DNA from: JAVMKJ01 sp031732875
Lineage (GTDB): Bacteria > Pseudomonadota > Gammaproteobacteria > Competibacterales > Competibacteraceae
Direction of reading: 5' to 3'
Assembly (NCBI GenBank): GCA_031732875.1
Contig: JAVMKL010000002.1
Span: 1-58,025, forward strand
DNA: 58,025 nt
Shown: positions 38,477 to 47,194 of the stretch, piece by piece
Layout of the letters: the number at the start of each line of letters is the position of its first letter
Numbering within the stretch: the first letter of the stretch is position 1
Notes under the pieces: model-generated
What the model was told of the DNA's origin: nothing
What the model saw: the letters and a program-made list of their open reading frames with translations, nothing else
Database searches by the model: none
Program-made: the position numbers and the translations under genes

Positions 38477-40226
38477 TGCGTTGGTGGCATCCGATTACGT
38501 GGTCTGCGCGACTCTGCGCAAGGTCGCGGACGTGTTCAACGTCGAGTTGCTGTGGGAGCGGATTCGGGGAGGCCAGGAGGGCGTGTTCCTGATGGAGGCG
38601 CTCAAGCGTCATCCGCGTACTCCCCGTGCCCGCCAGCGCAAGGAAACCCGCTACAGCCATGTCATCGTCCGAATTCCGGAGCGCGATTACATCCGCGACG
38701 ACCGGCTGGAGGACGGATTTGGCCGCCGCGCGCTGCTGGGGGAACTCCAGCGCCTGCATCAGCAGGAACTGGGCCGTTATCTGGCCGAGGATGGTACGAT
38801 TCGCTACCGGCTCGAGCCGGATGCGGTGTTGCGGCCGGGTGAGGTACAGTTCCTGTTCGGGCGGGCGATCCATATCCCGGCTGAAAGCGAGTCCCCGCTG
38901 TTCCGGATTCAGGCGGCGGCGGTGGACGGACAGGGCGAGTGGCGGGAGGTGGGGCTGATCTATCCCGGTCAGCGGTTGACGCTGCTGAACGGCGACCGGC
39001 GCACCGGCAGCATCGTGGTGGTGGGCTGGCCGTTCCCGAGCGGGGAGTCGGTGCTGTTGGTGATGCGGTCGGGTTCGCCAGCCCTGGTGGATGTCGGAGC
39101 CGAGCCGACAGGTTGCCTGACTCTGACCGGCGACGGCGAGGGCGGATTCACGGCGCGCGACCGCCGCGCCCGCGGGCTGCGGTTGCGGGTCGTGGCGCTG
39201 GCGGCGGGCGTGGAGTCGCCGGTGGCGCGGGAAGGGGCGGCGACTCCGCCAGCGCTGGTGGCGCGGCCGGTGGAACCGGTCCATCCCCCGATTGCGGGAA
39301 TGCCCGATCCTGCTCCGGAGTCGTTGCCGCCGCTGACGCCGCTGGATGAGACCATCCCGCGGATCGACCGCTGGGGCCGGCGCGAGCCGGTGCTGGGCAT
39401 TCCGGCCCAGTTTGACGGGGCGCTGGAGCCGGCGGCGTTGCCGGACTGGCCGGCTCCGGCGCCGCCGGCCCCGCAGGTTCTTCCGAAATCTTCGCCACCG
39501 TCACCGGCGTTCGCTCCCGAGCCGACCGGGCTGGATCAGGGTACCTGGATTCCCCGCTGGCCGGCGGTCTGCCTGCACGTGGCCGGCGTTGCCCTGCAAC
39601 GGTTGTCAGCCTATGCGGCGGCCGGGATCAGCGACTGGCGGCTCAGTTTCAACCGCGCGGGCGGCCTGGTGTCGGACGGCCATCCGGAGGCCGCCGCCTG
39701 GCTGCGGATCGACAACGCCGACCGGGTGTTCGGCGAGGTCGTGGGCCTGTCGGCGCCGCTCGACTTGCCGGGGATGTGGCGGCCGTTTCCCGATCTGGAA
39801 CTGGAGTTGTATGCCGCACCGGCGCCGATGACGGCACACTACATGGGTTGGGTACGGCTGCCGGCGCCGCTGGCGCTGCCGGTGCCGCGCGAGCGGGCGG
39901 TCAGCTTCGGGCGCGGTTCGGAAGCGGACATCGCGCCGCGCCTGCTGGCCGATCCGCGCTCGCTGCGCTGGGATGGCAACCGGCCCAAAAGGTCTGGCAT
40001 CAGCGCCGAATATCTCGGGTTGTCGCGCCGCCATCTGAGCCTGCAGGCGCGCCGCGACGACTGGTGGGTGCAACTGGAGAGCCAGAACATGCCGGTCTAC
40101 CGGCTGGCGCCGTCGGGCGATCTGCTGGACGTGCTGAATCCAGGGGTGAACACCGCGGCGGCAGCCAAGCCGGGCGAATTGCTGGTGGCGGGCGGTTACG
40201 TGCTGGCGCTGGGAGCGGTCGGGTAA
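38460..40226 (+). CDS. FHA-domain protein with FhaA-like N-terminus
   Basis: 588 residues, no signal or membrane helix, so cytosolic. Residues 1-145 show the pattern of the FhaA N-terminal domain (DUF3662-like): a helix, then YSHVIVRIPERDY, a Leu-rich helix ending ELGRYLAEDGTI, and LEPDAVLRPGEVQFLFG. A Pro-rich linker (about 270-360) leads to a middle domain and a C-terminal FHA domain (about 480-588) with VSFGRGSEADI and YLGLSRRHLSLQ, the phosphothreonine-binding Arg/Ser/His set. Overlaps the FtsW-type gene, so coupled. Likely reads phosphorylation by the kinase encoded upstream. Confidence 0.85.
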   Translation: MTTHPDALVASDYVVCATLRKVADVFNVELLWERIRGGQEGVFLMEALKRHPRTPRARQRKETRYSHVIVRIPERDYIRDDRLEDGFGRRALLGELQRLHQQELGRYLAEDGTIRYRLEPDAVLRPGEVQFLFGRAIHIPAESESPLFRIQAAAVDGQGEWREVGLIYPGQRLTLLNGDRRTGSIVVVGWPFPSGESVLLVMRSGSPALVDVGAEPTGCLTLTGDGEGGFTARDRRARGLRLRVVALAAGVESPVAREGAATPPALVARPVEPVHPPIAGMPDPAPESLPPLTPLDETIPRIDRWGRREPVLGIPAQFDGALEPAALPDWPAPAPPAPQVLPKSSPPSPAFAPEPTGLDQGTWIPRWPAVCLHVAGVALQRLSAYAAAGISDWRLSFNRAGGLVSDGHPEAAAWLRIDNADRVFGEVVGLSAPLDLPGMWRPFPDLELELYAAPAPMTAHYMGWVRLPAPLALPVPRERAVSFGRGSEADIAPRLLADPRSLRWDGNRPKRSGISAEYLGLSRRHLSLQARRDDWWVQLESQNMPVYRLAPSGDLLDVLNPGVNTAAAAKPGELLVAGGYVLALGAVG

Positions 40227-40327
40227 ATCCCGTGGATCGCATTCCGGCCGATATCGCCGGGAATTCCTGACATCAATCTGATCGAGCGCGATGAGCGAAC
40301 CGTGGGTTAACACGACAGAGAATTCCT

Positions 40328-41485
40328 GTGGAAACCGAAGAACTCCTGCGCCTGATCGCCGCCGGCGAATCGGAAGTGGTGGAATTCAAGCTGGATACCG
40401 CGCGCAACGAACAGTTGGCGCGGGAACTGGGGGCGCTGGCCAACTATCGCGGCGGCTGGCTGATTCTGGGCGTTTCGGACAAGCGGGAGAGGGTCGGGGT
40501 GACCCGCGCCGACAACGAGGAGCGAATCCAGCACCTCTGTTATGCCTTCGAACCGCCGTTGCAGGTCGAGGCGCGCACGGTGACGGTGGAGGGCAAGCCC
40601 CTGCTGGTGGCGCGGCTGGCCGGCAACCACGATAAACCGTATGCGTATAAATCCCAGACCCGGCAGATCTACTACATCCGTTCGGGCACGGTCAGCCGCG
40701 AGGCGACCCGGGCGGAACTGCGGCGGCTGTTTCAACAGTCGGCGCAGTTGCACTACGAACTGACCACCTTGCGGGATACCGGCTGGCAGGATTTGAACCT
40801 GACGTTGGTGAGTGAGTATTTGACCCATTACCGCTCGCTGAACCTGGAGAGTTATACGGCAGCGGAACAGCGGACCCTGCTGCACAACCTGGCCCTGCTG
40901 CGGGAAGAGCGGCTGACCCTGTTGGGGGGGTTGCTGTTCGGGCGGGACAGGGAGAATTACCTGCCGGCGACTGGGATTCAGGTGGCGGTTTATCAAGGCG
41001 TCGACAAGGCCGCGCCGGTTAGCGACAACCGCTACTTCGGCAAGCCGCTGATTCAGGATTTGCCACGCGTGCTGGATTATCTGGATTTGTACAATCCCGC
41101 CGCCTTCGCCGCGCCGGTGGCCGCCCGCCAGGAACGGCGGCGGTTTCCGGCGGCGGCGGTGCGGGAGGCGGTGGTGAACGCGATCTGTCACCGCGATTAC
41201 ACCATCAAGGGCAGTCCGATCCTGATCGAACTGTTCGCCGACCGGTTGGCGATCACCAGTCCGGGCGGCCTGCCGAACACCCAGACGTTGGAGACGGTGA
41301 GGCTGGGTCTGGTGTACCAGCGCAATCCCCTGCTGGTGCAGTATCTGTACGACTTCCGCTATGTGGAGCGGATCGGCCGGGGCATCGCGACCATCTTCGC
41401 GACGATGCGGGAGAACGGCAATCCGGAACCGGAACTGGTAGCGGGAGACAGCTATTTTCGGGTGACGCTGCCGGCGGTGGCGTGA
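40328..41485 (+). CDS. Schlafen/AlbA_2-type DNA-binding regulator with HATPase-like C-terminus
   Basis: 385 residues, GTG start. The N-terminal AlbA_2 domain has ESEVVEFKLDTARN and ALANYRGGWLILGVSD (about 13-55); the C-terminal half has VREAVVNAICHRDYTIKGSPILIELFADRLAITSPGGLP and IGRGIATIF, the pattern of the HATPase_c_4 region found in these putative helicase/transcription-regulator proteins. Role unknown; often near toxin or stress genes. It follows the FHA gene by about 100 bases on the same strand and is convergent with the protease gene. Confidence 0.85.
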   Translation: METEELLRLIAAGESEVVEFKLDTARNEQLARELGALANYRGGWLILGVSDKRERVGVTRADNEERIQHLCYAFEPPLQVEARTVTVEGKPLLVARLAGNHDKPYAYKSQTRQIYYIRSGTVSREATRAELRRLFQQSAQLHYELTTLRDTGWQDLNLTLVSEYLTHYRSLNLESYTAAEQRTLLHNLALLREERLTLLGGLLFGRDRENYLPATGIQVAVYQGVDKAAPVSDNRYFGKPLIQDLPRVLDYLDLYNPAAFAAPVAARQERRRFPAAAVREAVVNAICHRDYTIKGSPILIELFADRLAITSPGGLPNTQTLETVRLGLVYQRNPLLVQYLYDFRYVERIGRGIATIFATMRENGNPEPELVAGDSYFRVTLPAVA

Positions 41486-41499
41486 GCGATACCGGGGTA

Positions 41500-42939
41500 T
41501 TATGGCTTGGCGCCTAACGGCCGGCTTTTCATCCGGGCAGCGTCGAAGAAGCCGGAGGCAATGACTTCGGCGGCGGTGATGGCGAAATTGAGATTCTGGC
41601 CGACCTTCAGACCCATGGTGGCGATCCCGATCACGGTGCCGTCCCGCAGGATGACCGGGCCGCCGCTGTTGCCTGGACTGATCGGCGCCGAAATTTGAAT
41701 GTAGCGCACGCCGTCGATCTCCCGCAGCCCGCTGATGACCCCGGTGGAAAACGTCCCTTCCAGACCGTAGGGATTGCCGATCACGAACACGTCCAGACCG
41801 ATCAGATTCTGGCTGTAGGTCTCGTTGAGCACGAAACTCTCCGGCACCTTGAGCGATGTGGTCAACAGCGCCAGATCCGGCGTTTTGCCCCGCCGGCGAA
41901 CCTTGGCCACTGATTCCTGGTTCCCGCACTTGACCGCCAGATTTTCGGCCTGCTCGATGACGTGATTGTTGGTGATGACCAGCCCATCCGGCGATACCAG
42001 CAGGCCGCTACCCAGATCGGCGGTCTTGCCGTCCCGGAAGGTCACGATCAGGCAAGTGAGCGGGATGCTGCGCTGGTAAATTCGTTGTCCGGGATTGTCG
42101 ACGGCCGCGGCCATGGCCTGACCAGGAGCGGTTGCCGGCGGTACCGCCGGTGGCGGTGGGTTGGCCATCGTCGCCAGACCCCGTTTCAGCGAATCGAGCA
42201 GGGGGCTGGCCGCTGGGTGCCCCGAAGGTGAAACCGGCCCTGGATTGCCGTTTCCGACCGTTGGCGGGCGAGGGGCGGCGGCCGGCTGGGGTAATGGTGG
42301 AGTAACGGAGGTCGCCGGCCCGGCGGCGGTCGCGGGCTCGACCGCTTGGAGCGCTTGCAGCGCTCCGTTCCGGACGGCGCTGGCGGGATCGGTCGTGGCC
42401 AGTTGCCGCAACTGTTCCGCCAGTTGCGCCCGGTCCTGGGCGAAGCGCCAGGCGTTGGCGAACGCGCCGGCGGCCCTTTGAGCATCGCCCGACCGGCCGT
42501 AAACCTGCCCCAGCGCGAACCAGCTTGCCGACCGGGCCGGCGCCAGGGATAGCGCGTATACCGACAGCCGCTCGGCTTCCTTGAGACGGCGCAGCCGCAG
42601 GTAGGTCAGCCCGAGCTGACCGGCGATTTCGGGATCGGCGGGATCGGCGATGAAGGCCTGCCGGAACGCTGCCAGCGCCTCCTTGAGATGGTCGACCGCC
42701 AGTTGGTCTCGGCCCTGCTGCTGAATCGGCCGGGCCCGCGCGGAGTCGCCCGCTTCCGGCCGGTTCAGGCTTTCCAACTGTTCCCGAAAGGCCTGCACGC
42801 CGGTTTCGTCTTTCGCGACCGCCCGGGCGATCATCTGTTGGACGTAATAGTCGAGGGTGTCGTACTGGCCCGCCGCGCCGGCCAGCGCGGCGCCGGCCAG
42901 GGCCACCGCCGCCGCCAGCGCTTTGACGAAGGCATTCAT
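41500..42939 (-). CDS. TPR and trypsin-like (HtrA-type) serine protease
   Basis: 479 residues. Sec signal peptide (1-23), TPR region (about 70-185), a Pro-rich linker (about 205-285), then a trypsin-2 domain with the full triad: His326 (ITNNHVIE), Asp355 (TPDLALL) and Ser425 (SPGNSGGPV). No PDZ domain follows, unlike DegP. Periplasmic. The ATG overlaps the stop of the TPR paralogue (ATGA), and the N-terminal 180 residues resemble that paralogue (YYVQQMI start), so one arose from the other by duplication. Confidence 0.92.
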   Translation of the reverse strand: MNAFVKALAAAVALAGAALAGAAGQYDTLDYYVQQMIARAVAKDETGVQAFREQLESLNRPEAGDSARARPIQQQGRDQLAVDHLKEALAAFRQAFIADPADPEIAGQLGLTYLRLRRLKEAERLSVYALSLAPARSASWFALGQVYGRSGDAQRAAGAFANAWRFAQDRAQLAEQLRQLATTDPASAVRNGALQALQAVEPATAAGPATSVTPPLPQPAAAPRPPTVGNGNPGPVSPSGHPAASPLLDSLKRGLATMANPPPPAVPPATAPGQAMAAAVDNPGQRIYQRSIPLTCLIVTFRDGKTADLGSGLLVSPDGLVITNNHVIEQAENLAVKCGNQESVAKVRRRGKTPDLALLTTSLKVPESFVLNETYSQNLIGLDVFVIGNPYGLEGTFSTGVISGLREIDGVRYIQISAPISPGNSGGPVILRDGTVIGIATMGLKVGQNLNFAITAAEVIASGFFDAARMKSRPLGAKP

Positions 42940-43649
42940 GGCGCCGGGGAGGTTCGCGGGGCGCGGGTCGAGTCCGACGGAACGCTCATCGGAACGACCG
43001 CCGGGTTAGTCGGCAGCGGCGGCACGATGACCGGTTCCACCGGCAACCGGTACAGGCGCAAGGCTGCCACGGCGGCGTTGCGCAGGGTGTCGGCCGCCTC
43101 GTTTTCGGCGATGTTGCGCAGAATTTCCTCGGCCCGCATGGGATTCTGGGCATAGCGATAGGTGTTGGCCAGCGCACCCAGCGCGCGCCGGCCATCGTTT
43201 TCCAGACCGTAGACTTGGGCGAGCTGGAACCAGGCAACCGCCCGGCCGGGCTCCAGGGAGAGCGCCTGCTGCAGCGTGCGTTCGGCATCCGGCAGCCGGC
43301 CGAGCTTGCGATAGACCAGGCCGAGATGGTTGGCGGCCTCGACGTTGCCGGGGTCGGCCTGACTGGCTTGCTGGAACGCATCGAGCGCCGCGGCCACATT
43401 GTCCTGTCGCAGCGCCGCCAGGCCCCGCTGCAAGGCGGCGCTCGCCGTCGCCGGATCGGATGCGGCGAGTCGGGGGTTCTGTTCCAGCATCCGCTGCATT
43501 GCGATCACGCCCTGCTCGTCGTTGGCGGCGGCCAGTTCGATCATCTGCTGCACGTAATAGCGGTTGCGCTCGCTGTCCTGGGCGGACGCCGGAGCGGCGG
43601 CAAACCAGGCCGCCAACAGCAGCGCCGGCACCCGGAAGGTGGCGTTCAT
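42936..43649 (-). CDS. Periplasmic TPR protein, paralogue of the adjacent protease N-terminus
   Basis: 237 residues. Signal peptide cleaved near ASA-Q (residue 23), then TPR motifs (ALQRGLAALRQDNVAAALDAFQQA, EAANHLGLVYRKLGRLPDAERTL, AWFQLAQVYGLEND) and a Pro-rich tail. The start of the mature region (NRYYVQQMIELAAANDEQGV) parallels the protease's YYVQQMIARAVAKDETGV. It lacks the protease domain. Coupled to the protease gene; probably a scaffold or regulator of it. Confidence 0.87.
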   Translation of the reverse strand: MNATFRVPALLLAAWFAAAPASAQDSERNRYYVQQMIELAAANDEQGVIAMQRMLEQNPRLAASDPATASAALQRGLAALRQDNVAAALDAFQQASQADPGNVEAANHLGLVYRKLGRLPDAERTLQQALSLEPGRAVAWFQLAQVYGLENDGRRALGALANTYRYAQNPMRAEEILRNIAENEAADTLRNAAVAALRLYRLPVEPVIVPPLPTNPAVVPMSVPSDSTRAPRTSPAP

Positions 43650-43668
43650 GCTGCTCGCGCCGCGCGCC

Positions 43669-44169
43669 TCACAGATTCTTGATGGCGTCGTACTGCCGCT
43701 CCAGGCTGAGTCGCTTGGCGTCGGCCTGAGCGGCGGTGAGCTGGCCCCGGTCCAGTTGGGTCTCGAACTGCTGGATGTCGCGGGTCAGTTGCCGCTGCTG
43801 GCGGAGCAACTCCTCGGTCCGCTGTTCGGTGACGGCCTTGGAGCGCTGCATTTGATCGATCCGCTGGGCCAGCGCCCGGTTCCGGGCCTTGAGCGAGGCG
43901 AGCTGGCGCCGCTGGGCGGCGACCTCGTCGGCCTTCATCTGGCGTTCGGCTTCCAAATAGGAGCCTTCTTCGCGCAGGGCGCGCAACTGGTTCAAGGATT
44001 GATCCCGCTGCCCCTGCAACTGTTGCTGGCGCACGTCGTAGTCGCCGGCCGCCAGTCCGTGCACGCCGCCGAAAAAGCCGCCGGTATGCGGGTCGTTGCT
44101 CGGATCGGCGGCGCAGCCGCCCAGGACGAGCAGGCTGAGGATACTGCCGGAAATACCGATGGTTCTCAT
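43669..44169 (-). CDS. Coiled-coil lipoprotein
   Basis: 166 residues. Lipoprotein signal with LGGC (Cys19), a Gly-rich spacer, then a long coiled coil (about 45-160) rich in Gln, Arg, Glu and Leu. Strong GGGAGG ribosome site. Same strand as the glycine-zipper lipoprotein upstream and the TPR gene 20 bases downstream. I do not recognise a family; its build suits an envelope spacer or scaffold. Confidence 0.82.
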   Translation of the reverse strand: MRTIGISGSILSLLVLGGCAADPSNDPHTGGFFGGVHGLAAGDYDVRQQQLQGQRDQSLNQLRALREEGSYLEAERQMKADEVAAQRRQLASLKARNRALAQRIDQMQRSKAVTEQRTEELLRQQRQLTRDIQQFETQLDRGQLTAAQADAKRLSLERQYDAIKNL

Positions 44170-44231
44170 GATTTCGGACCTCCCGTTTCCGGACTCCCGC
44201 GCGCGGGAGAAGGATGGCTCGGATGATGCGT

Positions 44232-44903
44232 TCAGATCGACATGCTGTCGTAGATCTTCTGCAGGCTGGCGACGTTCTGACTGGATTCCTGGCGGGTCTC
44301 CTTGAGTCCGGTCAAATTGGTTTCGAGCTGTCGGGTGTACTGATCCCGCGGCCCCCGCTTCTGCCGGGATTCATCGTAGACCTGGTTGGCATCGCTCAGT
44401 TGCTTCTCGGCCAGCGAATTGATCTGCTTGGCTTTGGACAACTGTTTTTCCACGGTGGCTTGCTGCCGGACCAGCGCATCGCGCGAGGCCCGGCCGGCCC
44501 GGTATTCGCGTTCCAGCCGCCGCGATTCGCGGTCCAGTTGGGCGATTTCCTGATAAAGCTGACGGTTTTGGGCGGCGGCTTCCTGAATGAATTCCTGATT
44601 GCGGCGGATTTCGGCCACCAGGAAATCTTCTTCGGTAGCGTATTGGGCCTTGCGATCGGCGATGGAACTACCGATACCGGCACCGATCAGACCACCGGCG
44701 GCGGCACCGATCAGGGCGCCGGAGGCCTTGTTGTTGCTGACGGCGGCGCCTAGCAGCGCGCCCAGTACCGCTCCGACCGTCGCGCCCTCGGCGACAGTTT
44801 GCTGCCGGTCATTCGTGGTGCCGTCGGGGTTGGTGGCGCAGCCGGGCAGCAGCCCGGCGAGCGCGGCGGCGACGAGAAAGCTTTTTCCTGCGTGCTTGAA
44901 CAT
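44232..44903 (-). CDS. Glycine-zipper lipoprotein with coiled coil
   Basis: 223 residues. Lipoprotein signal MFKHAGKSFLVAAALAGLLPGC, a glycine-zipper segment (GATVGAVLGALLGAAVS and ALIGAAAGGLIGAGIG) that may insert in the outer membrane, then a coiled coil of about 140 residues. The ATG at 44903 has GGAG at 7 bases; an ATG six bases upstream has no spacing for the same site. Promoter probably lies in 44904-45050, since the next gene upstream is 147 bases away. Confidence 0.85.
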   Translation of the reverse strand: MFKHAGKSFLVAAALAGLLPGCATNPDGTTNDRQQTVAEGATVGAVLGALLGAAVSNNKASGALIGAAAGGLIGAGIGSSIADRKAQYATEEDFLVAEIRRNQEFIQEAAAQNRQLYQEIAQLDRESRRLEREYRAGRASRDALVRQQATVEKQLSKAKQINSLAEKQLSDANQVYDESRQKRGPRDQYTRQLETNLTGLKETRQESSQNVASLQKIYDSMSI

Positions 44904-45050
44904 GGGCATCTCCGGGCCAGTCATGATGGGGTAAGAGAAACTCGATCGAGGAGTGGGATAAATTTTGGAAGGGGGGAGATTCGAAATCAACGGGTTCAGG
45001 GATGATCGCGATGCATACGATGATACAACGGCGAAACCGTTTTGCCGACG

Positions 45051-45623
45051 CTACGACCGACCGACGGGCAGGAGCAGCGGTACTCGCAGGCTGTTGGCGT
45101 TCCAGTCCCGAGGCGGCCGGCGCCGCAAGGCGTCGCGCAGCCGATCCGCCAGTTGCGGTCCGGTCAAGGTGAGTTCGGCGATTGGAGTGCGGGGTCTTTT
45201 AACGTTCCTGATGTCCTGCCGGCCAAGCAGATTCAGCGGCTGGCGGGTGGCGACCAGGATGAAGGTTTCGGCGCCGGGAGGGGGACCCGGCGCATACTGG
45301 AGTTTCCGGCTGCCGGCCGGCGGAAAGGAGACCGGTTCGTTGGCCCGCACGGGATAATTAGTCAGCAATTGACCGGTCCCGCCGGCGGAGCTGATGAAGT
45401 ACAGATTCAGATAGCTGTCGGCCGCGGTTTGCAGGTCGAGGCGCAAGGGCTCGCCGATGCGTAGCGGTTCGTGTTCGGATCGGAGCGCGACCGCGAAGCC
45501 GGCCTTGGGGTTGCCGAGGCGCAGGGGGTCGACGACCGGCGCGGCGGGCGGCGTGGCGCAGCCGGCGATCAGTAGCGCCACGATGATCGGCAGGAGGATG
45601 AAAATGGCGGGTAATCGGGTCAT
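45051..45623 (-). CDS. DUF4384-type lipoprotein
   Basis: 190 residues. Lipoprotein signal with IAGC (Cys22), then a beta-rich domain: GEPLRLDLQTAADSYLNLYFISSAGGTGQLLTNYP and TFILVATRQPLNLLG are the core strands of DUF4384, a domain often found with caspase-like and kinase proteins. Divergent from the caspase gene with a 144-base gap, so they share a promoter region and probably a function. Confidence 0.82.
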   Translation of the reverse strand: MTRLPAIFILLPIIVALLIAGCATPPAAPVVDPLRLGNPKAGFAVALRSEHEPLRIGEPLRLDLQTAADSYLNLYFISSAGGTGQLLTNYPVRANEPVSFPPAGSRKLQYAPGPPPGAETFILVATRQPLNLLGRQDIRNVKRPRTPIAELTLTGPQLADRLRDALRRRPPRDWNANSLRVPLLLPVGRS

Positions 45624-45767
45624 CGGTATCGGCGTGCTCGATCGGCGTGAATACGCCGGTGGTTCGTTAAGCTACCATTCAGCCGGCAGTGCGCAAATCT
45701 GCCATGCGTTCCAAACCTCCGAAAATTTCTCCCCAGTAATGATTGCAACCTCCGTAATGATCGCATT

Positions 45768-47168
45768 ATGAACCTCGTGCATGTAGTGCGCTTTCTGACC
45801 GGACGCCGCGGGCGTTCCGGTCCATGGCCGGTCGCCGGGCCGATCGGATTGGTCATGCTGCTCGTTGCCGGAATGGCGCTGGCGGAACCTCGTACCGCCC
45901 TGGTGATCGGTAATGGCGCCTATCAGGACACACCGCTGAGGAATCCCGTCAACGATGCGCGTGATATGGCCGCGAAGCTGCGGGAAATGGGCTTTCAGGT
46001 CATCGAGCGCCTCGACGCCGACCGTCAGGCCATGCGGTTGGCATTGCGGGAGTTCGAGCAACAGTTGCGGCAGCGGCGGGGCGTGGGGCTGTTCTATTAC
46101 GCCGGCCACGGCGTCCAGCTCAAGGGCCAGAACTACCTGATCCCGGTCGGCGTCGACATCCGCCAGGAATTCGAGGTACCGGACGAGGGTGTGGACGCCG
46201 ACGCCGTGCTGCGGGCGATGGAGTCCGCCGGTAACGGGCTCAACATCGTGATCCTGGACGCCTGCCGCAACAATCCCTTCACCCGCGGCTTCGGCGGCCG
46301 GGGGCTGGCGCGGATGGACGGGCCGGCCGGAACCTTCATCGCCTATGCCACCGCCCCGGGTGCGGTATCGCTGGACGGGGGCGGCGGCCGCAACAGTCCC
46401 TATACACGCCATCTGCTGGCGGCCATGAACACGCCCGGCCTGAATCTGGAGCAGGTGTTCAAACATGTGCTGGTGGCGGTGGAACAGGAAACTGGCGGTG
46501 CCCAGATTCCCTGGGTAGCGTCCTCGTTGCGCGGCGATTTCTATTTTCTGCCTGCGACCTTGGCGGCCCCGGTCGCGCCACCGTCGGCGGGGACCGGTCC
46601 GCAAATACCCCCCACGACGCCGGCCGATCCGCGAGCTGGAGAACCGTCGGTGATCCCCAATCCCCAAGGTCCGGCCGGGCCACCGGCCAGTGGTCCATCA
46701 GCTGGCCGGCCGGTCGACACACCGCTGGAGCCGCCCTTGGTGGCGGTACCGGGTGTCGGGTTCTCCATCAGCCGCCATGAGATCAGCCTCGAGGCTTACC
46801 GCCGGTTCGCGGGGACCACCGGCCGGGAAGCGCCGCCGGCCGGCACGGAACGGTCCGGTCCGGCGCGGGTAACCTGGCGGGAAGCGATGGACTACGCGGT
46901 CTGGCTGTCGCGGCAGACTGGCTATGCCTACCGCATGCCGTCCGAGGCGGAATGGGAATACGCCGCCCATGCGGGCGTGCTGGCATCCGATTCCGGCGGC
47001 CAGGATCGGGAATGGACCTGTTCCGAGTACCGGCAGAAGTATGAAGGTCAGGAGCGGCGCTGCTCGAACCGGCCGCCGGAAGCGGTGGCGATCCGGGGAG
47101 GCAGTTGGCGGGCCGGCGCCGACCCGCTCAGCGATGATCTGGGATTCCGGCTGGTGCGGGAACAGTAG
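45768..47168 (+). CDS. Caspase-like (C14) protease fused to a short FGE-sulfatase-like domain
   Basis: 466 residues. A signal or anchor helix (about 22-40) is followed by a caspase p20 fold (about 42-265): ALVIGNGAYQDTPLRNPVNDA, catalytic His114 (YYAGHGVQ) and Cys166 (LDACRNNPF). A Pro-rich linker (about 270-325) leads to a C-terminal formylglycine-generating-enzyme-like domain (RVTWREAMDYAVWLS, RMPSEAEWEYAA, IRGGSW, GFRLVRE). That domain is only about 135 residues and lacks much of the normal insert, so it is more likely a binding module than an enzyme. Extracytoplasmic. Bacterial members cleave after Arg or Lys. Confidence 0.92.
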   Translation: MNLVHVVRFLTGRRGRSGPWPVAGPIGLVMLLVAGMALAEPRTALVIGNGAYQDTPLRNPVNDARDMAAKLREMGFQVIERLDADRQAMRLALREFEQQLRQRRGVGLFYYAGHGVQLKGQNYLIPVGVDIRQEFEVPDEGVDADAVLRAMESAGNGLNIVILDACRNNPFTRGFGGRGLARMDGPAGTFIAYATAPGAVSLDGGGGRNSPYTRHLLAAMNTPGLNLEQVFKHVLVAVEQETGGAQIPWVASSLRGDFYFLPATLAAPVAPPSAGTGPQIPPTTPADPRAGEPSVIPNPQGPAGPPASGPSAGRPVDTPLEPPLVAVPGVGFSISRHEISLEAYRRFAGTTGREAPPAGTERSGPARVTWREAMDYAVWLSRQTGYAYRMPSEAEWEYAAHAGVLASDSGGQDREWTCSEYRQKYEGQERRCSNRPPEAVAIRGGSWRAGADPLSDDLGFRLVREQ

Positions 47169-47194
47169 TTGCCAGCCCAGCGCTGTTTGCCGGT

